Assembly (NCBI GenBank): GCA_017504165.1
Contig: JAFVRR010000006.1
Coordinates: 62,001 to 126,000 of the forward strand
DNA from: Clostridia bacterium
GTDB taxonomy: Bacteria > Bacillota > Clostridia > Christensenellales > Borkfalkiaceae
Reading direction: 5' to 3'
Length of the DNA stretch: 64,000 bases
Shown here: positions 1 to 8,725 of the stretch, piece after piece
Position numbering within the stretch: the first letter of the stretch is position 1
Layout of the letters: each line of letters starts with the position of its first letter
Made by a program: the position numbers and the translations under genes
The notes under the pieces: generated by a model
The model's database searches: none
What the model saw: only the letters and a program-made list of their open reading frames with translations
What the model was told of the DNA's origin: nothing

Positions 1-1581
1 AATAAAATTTCTTACGATATGTCTAACGCTAAATGGGACTACGAAGAACCATTTATCTATGACGGTACTGAAAAAAGCGTTAACGTTATAAACTTACCTA
101 ACGGAGTTAGCGTAAAAAACTATACTGACAATGCAAAAACAAACGTTGGCAATTACGTAGCAACTGCTACTTTTAATTACGACGTTACGAATTATTTAGA
201 ACCAACAATTTCACCTTGCAATTGGTCAATCAATTCGGAAGAAGGCGGTAACGAAAACCAAGGTGGTAACGAAAACCAAGGTGGTAACGAAAACCAAGGC
301 GGTAACGAAAACCAAGGTGGCGGTCCACAAATCGACTTAACGGGATTAGCAGACAAGGTTATTTCTTCTTTTGGTAATACCCCTTCCCCATGGTCCTATT
401 TCCCTCAAACTTTTGCTCCTGAAAACAAAGCGGTATCTAACGTAATTAATTATAACAATTTTGTTGACGTATCTTCAATTCCAACAAACGGAATTGGTAA
501 ACAATTAAACGTAGTATACGGCGTACTCAATAAATCTTCAGTAGCGTTATCGTACGTTTCTAAAGTATATTCCGTTTTAAATATAGTAAAGAGTTTATAT
601 ACTAATTTCATTGACGAAAACCCCGAAGAATACAAAAACTTTAGCGGTACGGCGGGTGGAATTAACTTTACACTTATTTTAACTGAAGAACAATACTTAA
701 TAAATGCAAACGTTTCGTCAGTTTCCGTAACAATATATTCAAACCTTGCCGATAAAAACTACGGTGCAAAAGTGCAACTTACCCCAACTACTATTTTAAA
801 ATATACCGTTGGCGAAAGCAATTTAACTATTGCTTTAGACGTGTTAGATACTTCTTCTACTTTAATAAACCTTGAAAGAGATAGTAAAGGCGTAACCGGT
901 ATGGTATATGAATATTTAACGCTTGGCGACAAGCAAATTACTGCTACAAGCGCTATGATATCGGTTAATTCTACACACACTACCTTAATTGGTACTAAAG
1001 GAGATTTTATTCCTACAAGCGTTAGTAGAAACTGTGAAGTTTATAGAAACTCTGACGGTAAACTTGTAGGTACTGAAGTTAGAGAAGAAGTTGAAGTTGC
1101 AGGACTTACCGACACTTATAATACTTTATGGTACAATTTATATAACGTAACAGGCATTAATTCTATTAAAAAACTTGATGAAATGAACGGCACTAACGCC
1201 GATACTATTTATATTAACGGCTCTAGTGATACCATTCACACTAAACTTGGCGGTTTAACCGCAGGCAAAAAAGCGGGATCTAGGCGTTTTGATATAGAAT
1301 TTAAAAAGATGTATTTCTATCAATATAATCAACAAAAAGAAGAGTATGAAGAAGTTTCAATGGAAATACCTATGATTTTTATACAAGAAGAATTCCTATC
1401 AAGTTTTGAAAGCGACTTCTACGATAAAAACAAATCCGCTTTAACAGGTGCAGTTACACTTAACGCTACAAGCGCTGATAAAAATGCAGTTAACTATGGT
1501 TATTACACCTTACTTACAGAATACGACAAATTAAAAGATGCGGTAACGCATAAACAAATTACCGATTACTGCAAACAATAA
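1..1581 (+). CDS. C-terminal part of a large secreted repeat protein (5' end outside window)
   Basis: The reading frame is open from base 1, so the ATG at 19 is probably internal and the true start lies upstream. The first 70 residues resemble the MBG/YDG-type beta-sandwich repeats of Firmicute surface proteins (motifs YDGT, NVGNYVATA). A linker of four GGNENQ units follows, encoded by an 18-bp tandem repeat at about 244-318. The remaining 400 residues are rich in Ser, Thr, Asn and Tyr with no domain I recognise and no LPXTG anchor. The Asn/Tyr-rich composition suits an extracellular protein. A strong terminator follows the stop codon. Function unknown; probably cell-surface or secreted. Confidence 0.75.
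   Translation, partial: NKISYDMSNAKWDYEEPFIYDGTEKSVNVINLPNGVSVKNYTDNAKTNVGNYVATATFNYDVTNYLEPTISPCNWSINSEEGGNENQGGNENQGGNENQGGNENQGGGPQIDLTGLADKVISSFGNTPSPWSYFPQTFAPENKAVSNVINYNNFVDVSSIPTNGIGKQLNVVYGVLNKSSVALSYVSKVYSVLNIVKSLYTNFIDENPEEYKNFSGTAGGINFTLILTEEQYLINANVSSVSVTIYSNLADKNYGAKVQLTPTTILKYTVGESNLTIALDVLDTSSTLINLERDSKGVTGMVYEYLTLGDKQITATSAMISVNSTHTTLIGTKGDFIPTSVSRNCEVYRNSDGKLVGTEVREEVEVAGLTDTYNTLWYNLYNVTGINSIKKLDEMNGTNADTIYINGSSDTIHTKLGGLTAGKKAGSRRFDIEFKKMYFYQYNQQKEEYEEVSMEIPMIFIQEEFLSSFESDFYDKNKSALTGAVTLNATSADKNAVNYGYYTLLTEYDKLKDAVTHKQITDYCKQ
244..318 (+). repeat. 18-bp tandem repeat encoding GGNENQ linker
   Basis: Four consecutive in-frame 18-bp units encode GGNENQ, differing only at a synonymous glycine position, followed by a GGG tail. 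Because the unit is a multiple of three, copy-number change by slippage would lengthen or shorten the linker without shifting the frame. Confidence 0.9.
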
Positions 1582-1589
1582 AACAATAA

Positions 1590-1620
1590 AAAAGACTAAC
1601 GATTTCGTTAGTCTTTTTTT
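1590..1620. terminator. Bidirectional rho-independent terminator
   Basis: A perfect 10-bp stem (1593-1602 with 1605-1614) has a T run on the plus side and an A run on the other. It can serve both the secreted protein ending at 1581 and the thioesterase ending at 1632 on the minus strand. Confidence 0.9.
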
Positions 1621-1631
1621 ATTTAAAATTA

Positions 1632-2027
1632 CTATTTAACGCGGTAGCCCGTCGTCGTTACAGTTGCGGTTAAATTACCTAAATCGTCGTAAACGTCTAC
1701 GCGGTAAACAACCGTCGTTTTGCCGTTTTTAATACAGTTTGCTTTTGCTATTAATCTTTCCCCTTTAGCGTTAGATAAAAAGGAAATGTCAGAGCGTAGC
1801 GACACGCAACCCATATTCTCTAAGTTAGATGCAACCGCAAAGGCAAAGTCGGCAAGCATAAAGTACACCGCGCCCATAACCGCGCCCATAGCGTTTTTGT
1901 GTAACGGAGTTATATCTAAACTGCAAACCGCGTAGTTTTCGCCAATCTCGTCAATCATCGCGCCGTTTTCCGTTGCAAATTTATCGCCGTAAAAAATTTC
2001 TCTAACTTCTTGTAAAGTTTTTTGCAT
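1632..2027 (-). CDS. PaaI-family hotdog-fold thioesterase
   Basis: A 131-residue protein with the single hotdog domain of the PaaI/YdiI family, which hydrolyse acyl-CoA thioesters in the cytoplasm. The central helix segment NAMGAVMGAVYFMLADFAFA matches the family HGG.lhGG..aaLaD region, although the usual initial His-Gly-Gly is replaced by Asn-Ala-Met. The C-terminal strands (KTTVVYRVDVYDDLGNLTA) are typical. I chose the ATG at 2027 because GGGTAA lies just upstream and an earlier start would overlap the preceding gene extensively. It is one base downstream of the VTT protein's stop, so the two are probably co-transcribed. The substrate cannot be predicted. Confidence 0.82.
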   Translation of the reverse strand: MQKTLQEVREIFYGDKFATENGAMIDEIGENYAVCSLDITPLHKNAMGAVMGAVYFMLADFAFAVASNLENMGCVSLRSDISFLSNAKGERLIAKANCIKNGKTTVVYRVDVYDDLGNLTATVTTTGYRVK

Positions 2028-2028
2028 A

Positions 2029-2769
2029 TTATTTACCCTTGTTTTCCTCGTTCTTTTTTTCCATATACTTATTAAATTTAGTAGCAAAGAAGAATACTGC
2101 GACAACTAAAATTGCGCAAATTGCAATAAATATTACCCAATGCCAAATGGAAGTAAACTTATCAAAAGGAACGATAGATAAACCGAAAATTATTGTAAAT
2201 ACGCCAATTCCCCTACCAAAAACAACCGACGGAATAAACCACTTTAAATCCATTTTAAGTGTGCCCGCAACCATTACGATAGCATCGTCTGGAAACATAG
2301 GAAACATCATCATAAGTGGAAAATAAATTTTACCTTTAACGTTAAGTAAATCAGACGCCTTTTCGCAGTCTTCTTCCCCTAAAAGTTTTTTACAAAGGGC
2401 GTAACCGCCAAATCTTCCAAGTAAATACAACATAAAACTTGAAAGCATAACGCCCGAAAACGCTACGATAAAGGCAATTACGGGGTTAGGATAAAGCGTT
2501 TGAAGTAAAATTATAAACGCCATTGAAGAGCCCGGCACGAATGATAACACCGACGTTACTACTACTTGTATTATAATTATTAAAATACTTCCGTACCAAG
2601 AATTTGCAAAAGATAAAAATAGTTCTTGGTTAAGTTGAATACCGTCGTCATAATAAACTACGCCAAATAAACTTAAAATAATAGTGCAAACTACTGAAAT
2701 TGCAACCATTATAAGTAAAGTTAAAAGTATTTTGCCTATTTTTTTTAATATCTCGTTAGAAATTTTCAT
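2029..2769 (-). CDS. TVP38/TMEM64 (VTT/DedA-like) membrane protein
   Basis: A 246-residue integral membrane protein with about five to six hydrophobic segments. The central region FVPGSSMAFIILL, then LYLLGRFGG, and later FPMFPDDAIVMVAG, carries the signature of the VTT (formerly SNARE-associated/DedA) superfamily, whose members are linked to lipid scrambling and membrane homeostasis. The Phe-Pro...Pro-Asp-Asp segment is the conserved re-entrant loop. The C-terminus is a short charged tail (KYMEKKNEENKGK). It is followed immediately by the thioesterase gene. The transported molecule is unknown. Confidence 0.88.
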   Translation of the reverse strand: MKISNEILKKIGKILLTLLIMVAISVVCTIILSLFGVVYYDDGIQLNQELFLSFANSWYGSILIIIIQVVVTSVLSFVPGSSMAFIILLQTLYPNPVIAFIVAFSGVMLSSFMLYLLGRFGGYALCKKLLGEEDCEKASDLLNVKGKIYFPLMMMFPMFPDDAIVMVAGTLKMDLKWFIPSVVFGRGIGVFTIIFGLSIVPFDKFTSIWHWVIFIAICAILVVAVFFFATKFNKYMEKKNEENKGK

Positions 2770-2796
2770 TTTTAATAACCTTTTATTTTTTTAAAA

Positions 2797-4155
2797 TTAA
2801 CCTTCTACGTATGCTTTAGGAAGGCCGTTAACGTATCTCCAACCATCTTCGCGATAAGTATCGCTATAAATATAAGTTTTGTAATACTTAGTACCTATAA
2901 CTGTCTTTCCATCATAAATATCTACAAGTCTATTCCACTTTTCGTGCCAAGTGCCGTTAGGCTCGCCCTCTAAGTATATTATTAAATCTTCGTTTACACG
3001 GCCGATTAAGTCGTATCCTACTTTTTGTACGCTTTTAGGAACTATTATATATTTACATTTCATAGCACTCCTAAACGCGTTGTATTGAATTTCTGTAATT
3101 TGACAGTTTTTAGGGAAGGTAATTTTTTCTAAACTTACGCAAGCCCACATAAATTTAGATTGAATTAATGTAACCGTTTCAGGGAAAGAAATATATTTTA
3201 TAGAATCGCAATATCTAAAGCAAAGTTCGGGCGCAACCGTAATTTTTGTTTTATCAAAGTTTACAACTTCTTCTAAAAGAGTGCAACTTTCAAACAATAA
3301 CGGACCCCAATAATTACATTCGGTATTCTCACTAAACGTAACTTTTTTTAAACTTTCGCAGTAGCGGAATGCCTCTTGCCCTAAGGTTTTAACTGATGAC
3401 GGAATAGTAATTTCAGTTAAGCCGGAATTGTGGAATGCAAAACCACAAATACTATTTAACCTATTATCATCTTCAAAAGTAATAGTTTTAAAATTTGTTT
3501 TATCTAAAAACGCCTTAGAGTGAATAGCCTCGCAGTCTTTATGAACTTTTACGTCTTGGGCGTCTAAACCGTCGTAAAGTATAGCGTAAGGATTATTAAA
3601 AGTTCCTATATAATTTACGCCCTCGTACTCGGTCGTCTTTAAAGCAGTACACTCTTCAAAAGCGTAATCGCCTAAGAATTCAATTTCGCCTTTATAATTA
3701 AATTCTTCAAGCGCTTTACATTTTTTAAATGCTGAACCACTTATTTTTAAACTGCAATCATCTTCAAAATCGACCTTTTTAAGCGCCGTGCTACCGTTGA
3801 ACGCCGAAGAGTTTATAACTTTAACGTATTTATGGATTTTTACCGATTCAACACCTTTAAAATTAGATAAATAGTTAACACCGTCACCGATTTCAGATAC
3901 CTTAACACCTTGATAATGCGTACCGATAACAATATCCGTTTCAGTACAATCTTTTGATAATCCTATAAAAACAGCGTACCTGTTTTCACCTTGACCGTAA
4001 ACTTGATATCGTAGCCCCGCCGTGCCTTCAACAGTATGCTCAGGCGGATTATTCCCACCGCCACCAGGCGTTTCAGTTTCACCACAAGCAACTAAACTAA
4101 TACTAGATAATGAAAGTATTAAACTTAAAAATAAAATAAGTAATTTTTTCATCAT
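2797..4155 (-). CDS. BspA-type leucine-rich-repeat lipoprotein
   Basis: A 452-residue exported protein. The N-terminus is a lipoprotein signal peptide with lipobox LVAC and lipidated Cys at about residue 24, then a Gly-rich linker. Residues of about 90-430 form repeated LRR_5 (BspA/TpLRR) units with the recurring pattern 'aF..c.sLk.i.f', for example FKKCKALEEF and FRYCESLKKVTF. Such proteins bind host or microbial surface ligands or mediate aggregation in gut bacteria. The gene stands alone between lysA and the VTT gene and has its own SD. Ligand unknown. Confidence 0.88.
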   Translation of the reverse strand: MMKKLLILFLSLILSLSSISLVACGETETPGGGGNNPPEHTVEGTAGLRYQVYGQGENRYAVFIGLSKDCTETDIVIGTHYQGVKVSEIGDGVNYLSNFKGVESVKIHKYVKVINSSAFNGSTALKKVDFEDDCSLKISGSAFKKCKALEEFNYKGEIEFLGDYAFEECTALKTTEYEGVNYIGTFNNPYAILYDGLDAQDVKVHKDCEAIHSKAFLDKTNFKTITFEDDNRLNSICGFAFHNSGLTEITIPSSVKTLGQEAFRYCESLKKVTFSENTECNYWGPLLFESCTLLEEVVNFDKTKITVAPELCFRYCDSIKYISFPETVTLIQSKFMWACVSLEKITFPKNCQITEIQYNAFRSAMKCKYIIVPKSVQKVGYDLIGRVNEDLIIYLEGEPNGTWHEKWNRLVDIYDGKTVIGTKYYKTYIYSDTYREDGWRYVNGLPKAYVEG

Positions 4156-4227
4156 AATCCTTATAATCCTTTAATGATAAATTTATTATTTTTAATTGTA
4201 ACATATAATATAATTTCTTGCAATAAA

Positions 4228-4255
4228 AAAACTTGGTTTTTGTAAACCAAGTTTT
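4228..4255 (-). terminator. Terminator of the lysine operon
   Basis: A 12-bp inverted repeat (4228-4239 with 4244-4255) lies directly after the lysA stop on the minus strand and is followed by a run of T residues on that strand. It closes the dapA-dapB-ddh-lysA transcript. Confidence 0.88.
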
Positions 4256-4260
4256 AATAT

Positions 4261-5574
4261 TTACACGTCTAAATTGACAATATCTTCTAGCGATTCTCTT
4301 TTTACTGCAACGTAATCTTTTTTATCGTTTATCATAACTACCGCAGGGCGCGCAATTCTATTATAGTTTGAACTCATAGAATAGTTATAAGCCCCAGTCG
4401 TTAAACAAGCGATAACGTCACCGCGTTTAATCGTTTCGGGCATTTTAACGTTTTCTTGAATAATATCACCGCTTTCGCAACATCTACCAACGATAGACGC
4501 AGTCATTTCCCTACTAGCGTTCATATCGTACGCGGGAAGTAAGGTGTAATCCGCTTTGTATAATGCAAATCTAGGGTTGTCCGTCATACCGCCGTCAACC
4601 GAAACGTAGTTTTTATACCCTTTAATTCTCTTTACCGTGCCAACGGTGTATAACGTTATACCGCTATCGGCAACGATACTTCTACCCGGCTCAAAGAAAA
4701 TACTAGGCATTTCAATTTCAAGCGCTTTTACCGTATTTTTAATATGCTCTGACACCAAGCGGATATTAGACTCGATATCCATATTAGGTTGACTTTCAAT
4801 ATACCTTACGCCGTAACCACCACCAAGGTCTAAAACTTCTGTTATAAAGCCTAATTTTACCTTCATATCTTTAATAAAATTAAGCATTACGGTAGACGCC
4901 ATAATATACACGTCACTATCGAAAACTTGCGAGCCAACGTGACAATGGAAACCCTTTAAATCAACGCCTTTTAAACTAACTGCAAGCCTAGTAATTTCTT
5001 CCGCTTGCCCAGTTTCTATCGCGCTACCGAATTTAGAATCGACTTTACCGGTATTAATTGCGTCGTAAGTGTGTGGGTCAATACCCGGCGTAAGCCTTAA
5101 TAAAACCTTTTGTTTTACGCCGTTTTGCCTTGCAATTTTATCAATGACTACAAGTTCTTCTTCATTGTCAACCACAAACGTCCCAACGCCGTTTTTTATG
5201 GCGTAATCTATATCTTCGTCCGTTTTGTTGTTAGAGTGGAAATAAGCGTTTTTAAGTGGAAATCCCGCCCTTTTAGCGGTAAATATCTCTCCTTGAGAAA
5301 CGACGTCAATTCCCATACCCTCTTCTTTCATAATTTCGTATATTCTCTTAAAAGAAAGGGCTTTAGACGCATACAAAACACCGCTACTTTCGCCAAAATA
5401 TTTTTTAACGGCTGATAAATAGGTTTTGCATTTGTATCTTATTCTCTCTTCATCCATCAAAAATAGCGGAGTGCCGTATTTTGTGGCAAGTTCAACGGTA
5501 CTTACGCCTGCAAAATTAAGTACGCCGTTATCGTCTATGGATAAGTTTTCACAAATTAAATCTTTGTTTTCCAT
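4261..5574 (-). CDS. lysA: Diaminopimelate decarboxylase
   Basis: A 437-residue PLP enzyme of fold type III that decarboxylates meso-diaminopimelate to L-lysine, the last step of lysine synthesis. The PLP lysine is in YASKA (about K71). The HCHVGSQ motif, the phosphate-binding GGGYG loop, EPGRS and the C-terminal CESGD with the substrate-contacting cysteine are all present. Length is normal for the family. It is the last gene of dapA-dapB-ddh-lysA, with one base between it and ddh, and is followed by a terminator, so lysine should regulate it through the riboswitch upstream of dapA. Confidence 0.97.
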   Translation of the reverse strand: MENKDLICENLSIDDNGVLNFAGVSTVELATKYGTPLFLMDEERIRYKCKTYLSAVKKYFGESSGVLYASKALSFKRIYEIMKEEGMGIDVVSQGEIFTAKRAGFPLKNAYFHSNNKTDEDIDYAIKNGVGTFVVDNEEELVVIDKIARQNGVKQKVLLRLTPGIDPHTYDAINTGKVDSKFGSAIETGQAEEITRLAVSLKGVDLKGFHCHVGSQVFDSDVYIMASTVMLNFIKDMKVKLGFITEVLDLGGGYGVRYIESQPNMDIESNIRLVSEHIKNTVKALEIEMPSIFFEPGRSIVADSGITLYTVGTVKRIKGYKNYVSVDGGMTDNPRFALYKADYTLLPAYDMNASREMTASIVGRCCESGDIIQENVKMPETIKRGDVIACLTTGAYNYSMSSNYNRIARPAVVMINDKKDYVAVKRESLEDIVNLDV

Positions 5575-5575
5575 T

Positions 5576-6553
5576 TTAAAGTAATCCTGCTCTTAATTCT
5601 TCGGGGGTTTTACTAGATAAATCGCTTGGCGCTAAATCGAAAATGGTTTTACAGCCAACTTCTCCCCTTAAACTCATTTTATAAATAGCCCTAGCCACCG
5701 CAACTAATACGTTGGCGGTAAACTCCGGGTTAGAATCGAGTTTTAAACTGTACTCTATAACGTGTTTATTCTCGTTATTTATGCCCGTTTTACCCGTTCT
5801 TATAACCTTGCCACCATGCGGAATACCGCTATGATTAAGGTCTAATTCTTCCTTTGTAATAAAGGTAACCGTCGTATCGTAGTCTGCAAAATAATTAGGC
5901 ATAGTTTTAATTTCGTTTTCTATGCGTTTAAGGTCCGCGCCTTCTTTTGCAACGACGTAGCATTCCCTTAAATGTTTTTCTCTAGTTGTTAAATTAGGCT
6001 CTTCGCCAGTGCGAACACTATCTAACGCGCTATCGATAGGAACTGTGTATTGCTTAGCATCAAGTACCCCGTCAATTCTTCTAATTGCATCAGAGTGTCC
6101 TTGACTTACCCCTCTACCCCAAAAAGTATAGTCTTTGCCGTTAGGGAGTATTGCCTCCGCATAAAGCCTATTAATTGAGAACATTCCAGGGTCCCAACCG
6201 GCAGAAATTAATGCTATTTTTCCGTTTTCTTTAGCGCTTTTATCAACGTTTTCAAAATGATTAGGAATTTTAGCGTGAGTGTCAAAACTGTCAACCACGT
6301 TAAAATCCTTTGCTAAAGCAGGGGTCATAGTAGGCAAATCGGTTGCGCTACCACCGCAAATAATCAATACGTCAATATCCTTTTTGTATAAATTAAGGTC
6401 GCTAGCGGGATAAACCTTAGCGCCCGTTAACGTCGTAAGCGTACTAGGGTCACGCCTTGTGAAAACCCCAAATAAACTGATATCTTTAGCGTTTAAGATA
6501 GATACTTCTACCCCTTTGCCTAAATTGCCGTAACCGTAAATTGCAACGTTCAT
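5576..6553 (-). CDS. ddh: meso-Diaminopimelate D-dehydrogenase
   Basis: A 325-residue NADPH-dependent enzyme that reductively aminates L-tetrahydrodipicolinate directly to meso-diaminopimelate. The N-terminal Rossmann motif GYGNLGKG, then VFTRRDP, and later SAGWDPGMFSINR and the substrate segment FWGRGVSQGHSDAIRRI are characteristic of Ddh and separate it from DapB. Its place between dapB and lysA means the operon encodes a complete four-step route from aspartate semialdehyde to lysine without acylated intermediates. This dehydrogenase shortcut is found in scattered Firmicutes, Bacteroidetes and Corynebacterium. Confidence 0.96.
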   Translation of the reverse strand: MNVAIYGYGNLGKGVEVSILNAKDISLFGVFTRRDPSTLTTLTGAKVYPASDLNLYKKDIDVLIICGGSATDLPTMTPALAKDFNVVDSFDTHAKIPNHFENVDKSAKENGKIALISAGWDPGMFSINRLYAEAILPNGKDYTFWGRGVSQGHSDAIRRIDGVLDAKQYTVPIDSALDSVRTGEEPNLTTREKHLRECYVVAKEGADLKRIENEIKTMPNYFADYDTTVTFITKEELDLNHSGIPHGGKVIRTGKTGINNENKHVIEYSLKLDSNPEFTANVLVAVARAIYKMSLRGEVGCKTIFDLAPSDLSSKTPEELRAGLL

Positions 6554-6556
6554 AGT

Positions 6557-7306
6557 TTAATTATCCTTTAACATATCTTTCATATTGTAAATGCCCGCAG
6601 GTTTACCAACCATATATTTAGCGGCAACGAGCGCACCTTCGGCAAACAACGCGCGGTTATGCGCCTCGTGTTTTAAAGTAATAGTTTGGTTAGCGGTACA
6701 TAAAATCACTTCGTGCTCGCCAACTACGTTGCCCATTCTAATCGCGCTAATGCCAATTTCTTCAGGCGTTCTTTTGCATTGACCGCTTCTGCCCATTTTT
6801 GCAACTGCGTTAGTTCTAACTTCTTTTAATTCTTCGTAGAGCATTAAAGCAGTACCGCTTGGCGCGTCAATCTTTCTGTTGTGGTGCTTTTCAATAATTT
6901 CAATATCCGCGTTAGGCATAGCAGACGCCGCCTTTTTAGCAAGTTCAACGAGTAACGCTACCCCTACCGACATATTTGCGGTATAAAAGATTGGTGCTTT
7001 TTCGCCCGCTTTATAAATAAGTTCTTTTTCTTCGGGGGTGTGACCCGTGGTTGCTAAAACTACGGGAATATTATTTTTTGTAGCAAAGTTAAGTAAACTT
7101 TCAGTTAAACTGTGGTGCGAAAAGTCAACGATACAGTCAACGTCGGTTATAGCCTCGTCAAAAGACTTAACGCATTTAACTTCTTCGTCCCCTTTAGCAA
7201 AACAGTCAACGCCCATTACGACTTCAGCGCCTTCGTAGTTTTCTTTAGCAAGTTTATAAACTTCACGGCCCATAAAACCGCAAAAACCGTTTAATAAAAT
7301 TTTCAT
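6557..7306 (-). CDS. dapB: 4-Hydroxy-tetrahydrodipicolinate reductase
   Basis: A 249-residue cytosolic enzyme that reduces the DapA product with NAD(P)H. The nucleotide-binding loop GFCGFMGR is at residues 7-14. The catalytic stretch EKHHNRKIDAPSGTA at about 139-153 holds the acid/base histidine, the lysine and the DAPSGTA substrate loop. Length is typical. It sits between dapA (8 bases upstream) and ddh (3 bases downstream) in a tight operon. Confidence 0.97.
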   Translation of the reverse strand: MKILLNGFCGFMGREVYKLAKENYEGAEVVMGVDCFAKGDEEVKCVKSFDEAITDVDCIVDFSHHSLTESLLNFATKNNIPVVLATTGHTPEEKELIYKAGEKAPIFYTANMSVGVALLVELAKKAASAMPNADIEIIEKHHNRKIDAPSGTALMLYEELKEVRTNAVAKMGRSGQCKRTPEEIGISAIRMGNVVGEHEVILCTANQTITLKHEAHNRALFAEGALVAAKYMVGKPAGIYNMKDMLKDN

Positions 7307-7314
7307 AAATCACC

Positions 7315-8199
7315 TTAAATTAAATTTTGCTCTGCCATTAAAGCATACATTTTTTCCGCTTTTTGTTCATCCATAGTAGTAAGTGGTAATCTTACGTAAT
7401 TATCGCAGTAACCCATTTTAGCAACCGCCGCTTTAACAGGAATTGGGTTAACTTCACAAAATAGCGAATCAATAAGTGGTAAAAGATCAAGTTGCATTTT
7501 AAGCGCCCCTTTAACGTCGCCGTCAAAGTATTTTTTGCACATTTCACTAGTTTCGTAAGGCATAATATTAGATAATACGGAAATAACGCCCTTACCGCCA
7601 AGTGATAAAATAGGAACGATTTGATCGTCGTTACCAGAGTATATATCCATATCGTCGCCAACGAGCGATGCAAGTTTAGCAACTTGAGAAATATTACCGC
7701 ACGCCTCTTTAATAGCAACGATATTTGGGTGTTTTGCTAAAACCGCAGCGCTTTCCGGCGTTAAGTTACAACCAGTTCTCGATGGAACGTTGTATAAAAT
7801 ACAAGGCTTAGTACTAGCGTTAGCAATAGCCGTGAAAGATTCAATTAAACCCTTTTGCGTTGCCTTGTTATAGTATGGAGTAACAAGTAACATAGCGTCT
7901 GCGCCAATTTCGCAAGCGTATTTAGTAAGTTCAATCGCGTAAGCGATATCGTTAGAACCCGTACCTGCAATAACGGGAACGCGACCGTTAACCTTTTCAA
8001 CGGTAAACTTCATAACTTCTTTATGTTCTTTATCCGATAAAGTAGAGCCTTCGCCCGTAGTACCAACTGAAACGATAGCGTCAATGCCCTTTTCAATTTG
8101 GAATTCAATAAGTCTTGCTAAACTATCGTAATCTACACCGTTAGCGTTAAGTGGTGTTACAAGAGCCGTTGCCGCGCCTGTGAAAATTGTGTTTTTCAT
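7315..8199 (-). CDS. dapA: 4-Hydroxy-tetrahydrodipicolinate synthase
   Basis: A 294-residue TIM-barrel class I aldolase that condenses pyruvate with aspartate semialdehyde, the committed step of the lysine/diaminopimelate pathway. The substrate loop GTTGE is at 46-50, the catalytic tyrosine in YNVPSRTG at about 136, and the Schiff-base lysine in VAIKEA at about 164. The start is supported by AAAGGAG seven bases upstream. It is the first gene of the operon. The leader of about 520 bases carries a lysine riboswitch, a terminator and intergenic repeats. Confidence 0.97.
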   Translation of the reverse strand: MKNTIFTGAATALVTPLNANGVDYDSLARLIEFQIEKGIDAIVSVGTTGEGSTLSDKEHKEVMKFTVEKVNGRVPVIAGTGSNDIAYAIELTKYACEIGADAMLLVTPYYNKATQKGLIESFTAIANASTKPCILYNVPSRTGCNLTPESAAVLAKHPNIVAIKEACGNISQVAKLASLVGDDMDIYSGNDDQIVPILSLGGKGVISVLSNIMPYETSEMCKKYFDGDVKGALKMQLDLLPLIDSLFCEVNPIPVKAAVAKMGYCDNYVRLPLTTMDEQKAEKMYALMAEQNLI

Positions 8200-8272
8200 A
8201 ATAAAATCTCCTTTACTTATTATTATATAATAATGAATTGATAATAATTCTATTTAGACTAGTTCTTGATGT

Positions 8273-8298
8273 GTTTAACGAAGTATTACGCAGTATTT
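8273..8298 (+). repeat. 26-bp direct repeat, copy 1 (dapA leader)
   Basis: This 26-base sequence, starting GTTTAACGAAG, recurs exactly at 8422-8447. Both copies lie between the riboswitch terminator and dapA and contain no reading frame. Confidence 0.9.
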
Positions 8299-8365
8299 CT
8301 CTTTTACTAGATAACCTTTGACTTCTAGACTACGTAACAAAACGTTTAATTAAAAAGGGGGCGTC

Positions 8366-8447
8366 AAATACAAGTAAGACAAGGCAAATCACGAAGATAA
8401 GAGTTTACATCTTTTCAAGGGGTTTAACGAAGTATTACGCAGTATTT
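8366..8447. repeat. MITE-like imperfect palindrome in the dapA leader
   Basis: An approximately 82-bp unit begins with AAATAC (8366-8371) and ends with GTATTT (8442-8447), which are inverted. A central short stem (GAAGAT/ATCTTTTC around 8393-8416) supports folding, and the right arm contains the second 26-bp repeat copy. The left arm contains CAAGTAAGACAAGGC (8371-8385), which recurs with one base change in the glnN leader. It looks like an intergenic palindromic repeat family with no coding content. Confidence 0.5.
8422..8447 (+). repeat. 26-bp direct repeat, copy 2 (dapA leader)
   Basis: An exact second copy of the 26-base sequence at 8273-8298, with a 149-base period. It forms the right arm of the imperfect palindrome described at 8366-8447. 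Confidence 0.9.
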
Positions 8448-8496
8448 CACGACTACTTTTATTAATAAGTTTTGTGAAGTAGTCATAACATATTAA

Positions 8497-8524
8497 AACG
8501 GGATAGCATATAAACTATCCCGTT
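8497..8524 (-). terminator. Riboswitch-controlled terminator upstream of dapA
   Basis: A perfect 10-bp stem with an 8-base loop (8515-8524 with 8497-8506) follows the lysine riboswitch on the minus strand. The T tract is weak (TTTTAATA). It is the expected attenuator: lysine-bound aptamer favours this hairpin and stops transcription before dapA. Confidence 0.8.
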
Positions 8525-8548
8525 AATAAATTTTTATTAAAAACTGAA

Positions 8549-8705
8549 TAGCCCTCCGCAAAATTGCGACAACAGTCAAGATATTATCCATACTGCCAGC
8601 AAGATAACCGCCACCTTATCTAACTTCGGCACTCATTCCCTTTCTTACACGGTTTTGGCAACCATATAAAGTGTAATACTCTTTAATAAATGCGCCTCTA
8701 TCTCA
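8549..8705 (-). ncRNA. Lysine riboswitch (L-box)
   Basis: Read on the minus strand, the region gives the L-box consensus in order: AGAGGCGC near the 5' end, AGTATTAC, GGGAATGAG, GCCGAAG, AAGGTGGCGGT, GCTGGCAG, CTTGACTGTTGTCGC, and GCGGAGGGCTATT near the 3' end. These are the conserved joining regions of the five-helix lysine aptamer. It is preceded by a good promoter and followed by an intrinsic terminator, then dapA-dapB-ddh-lysA. Lysine should therefore repress the operon by premature termination. Confidence 0.95.
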
Positions 8706-8725
8706 TTTCTTATTAAGTTGTGATT

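Noticed and set aside
19..21. ATG at 19 as the start of the first gene
   Set aside because: The frame is open to base 1 and the first residues already belong to a repeat domain, so the start is upstream of the window.
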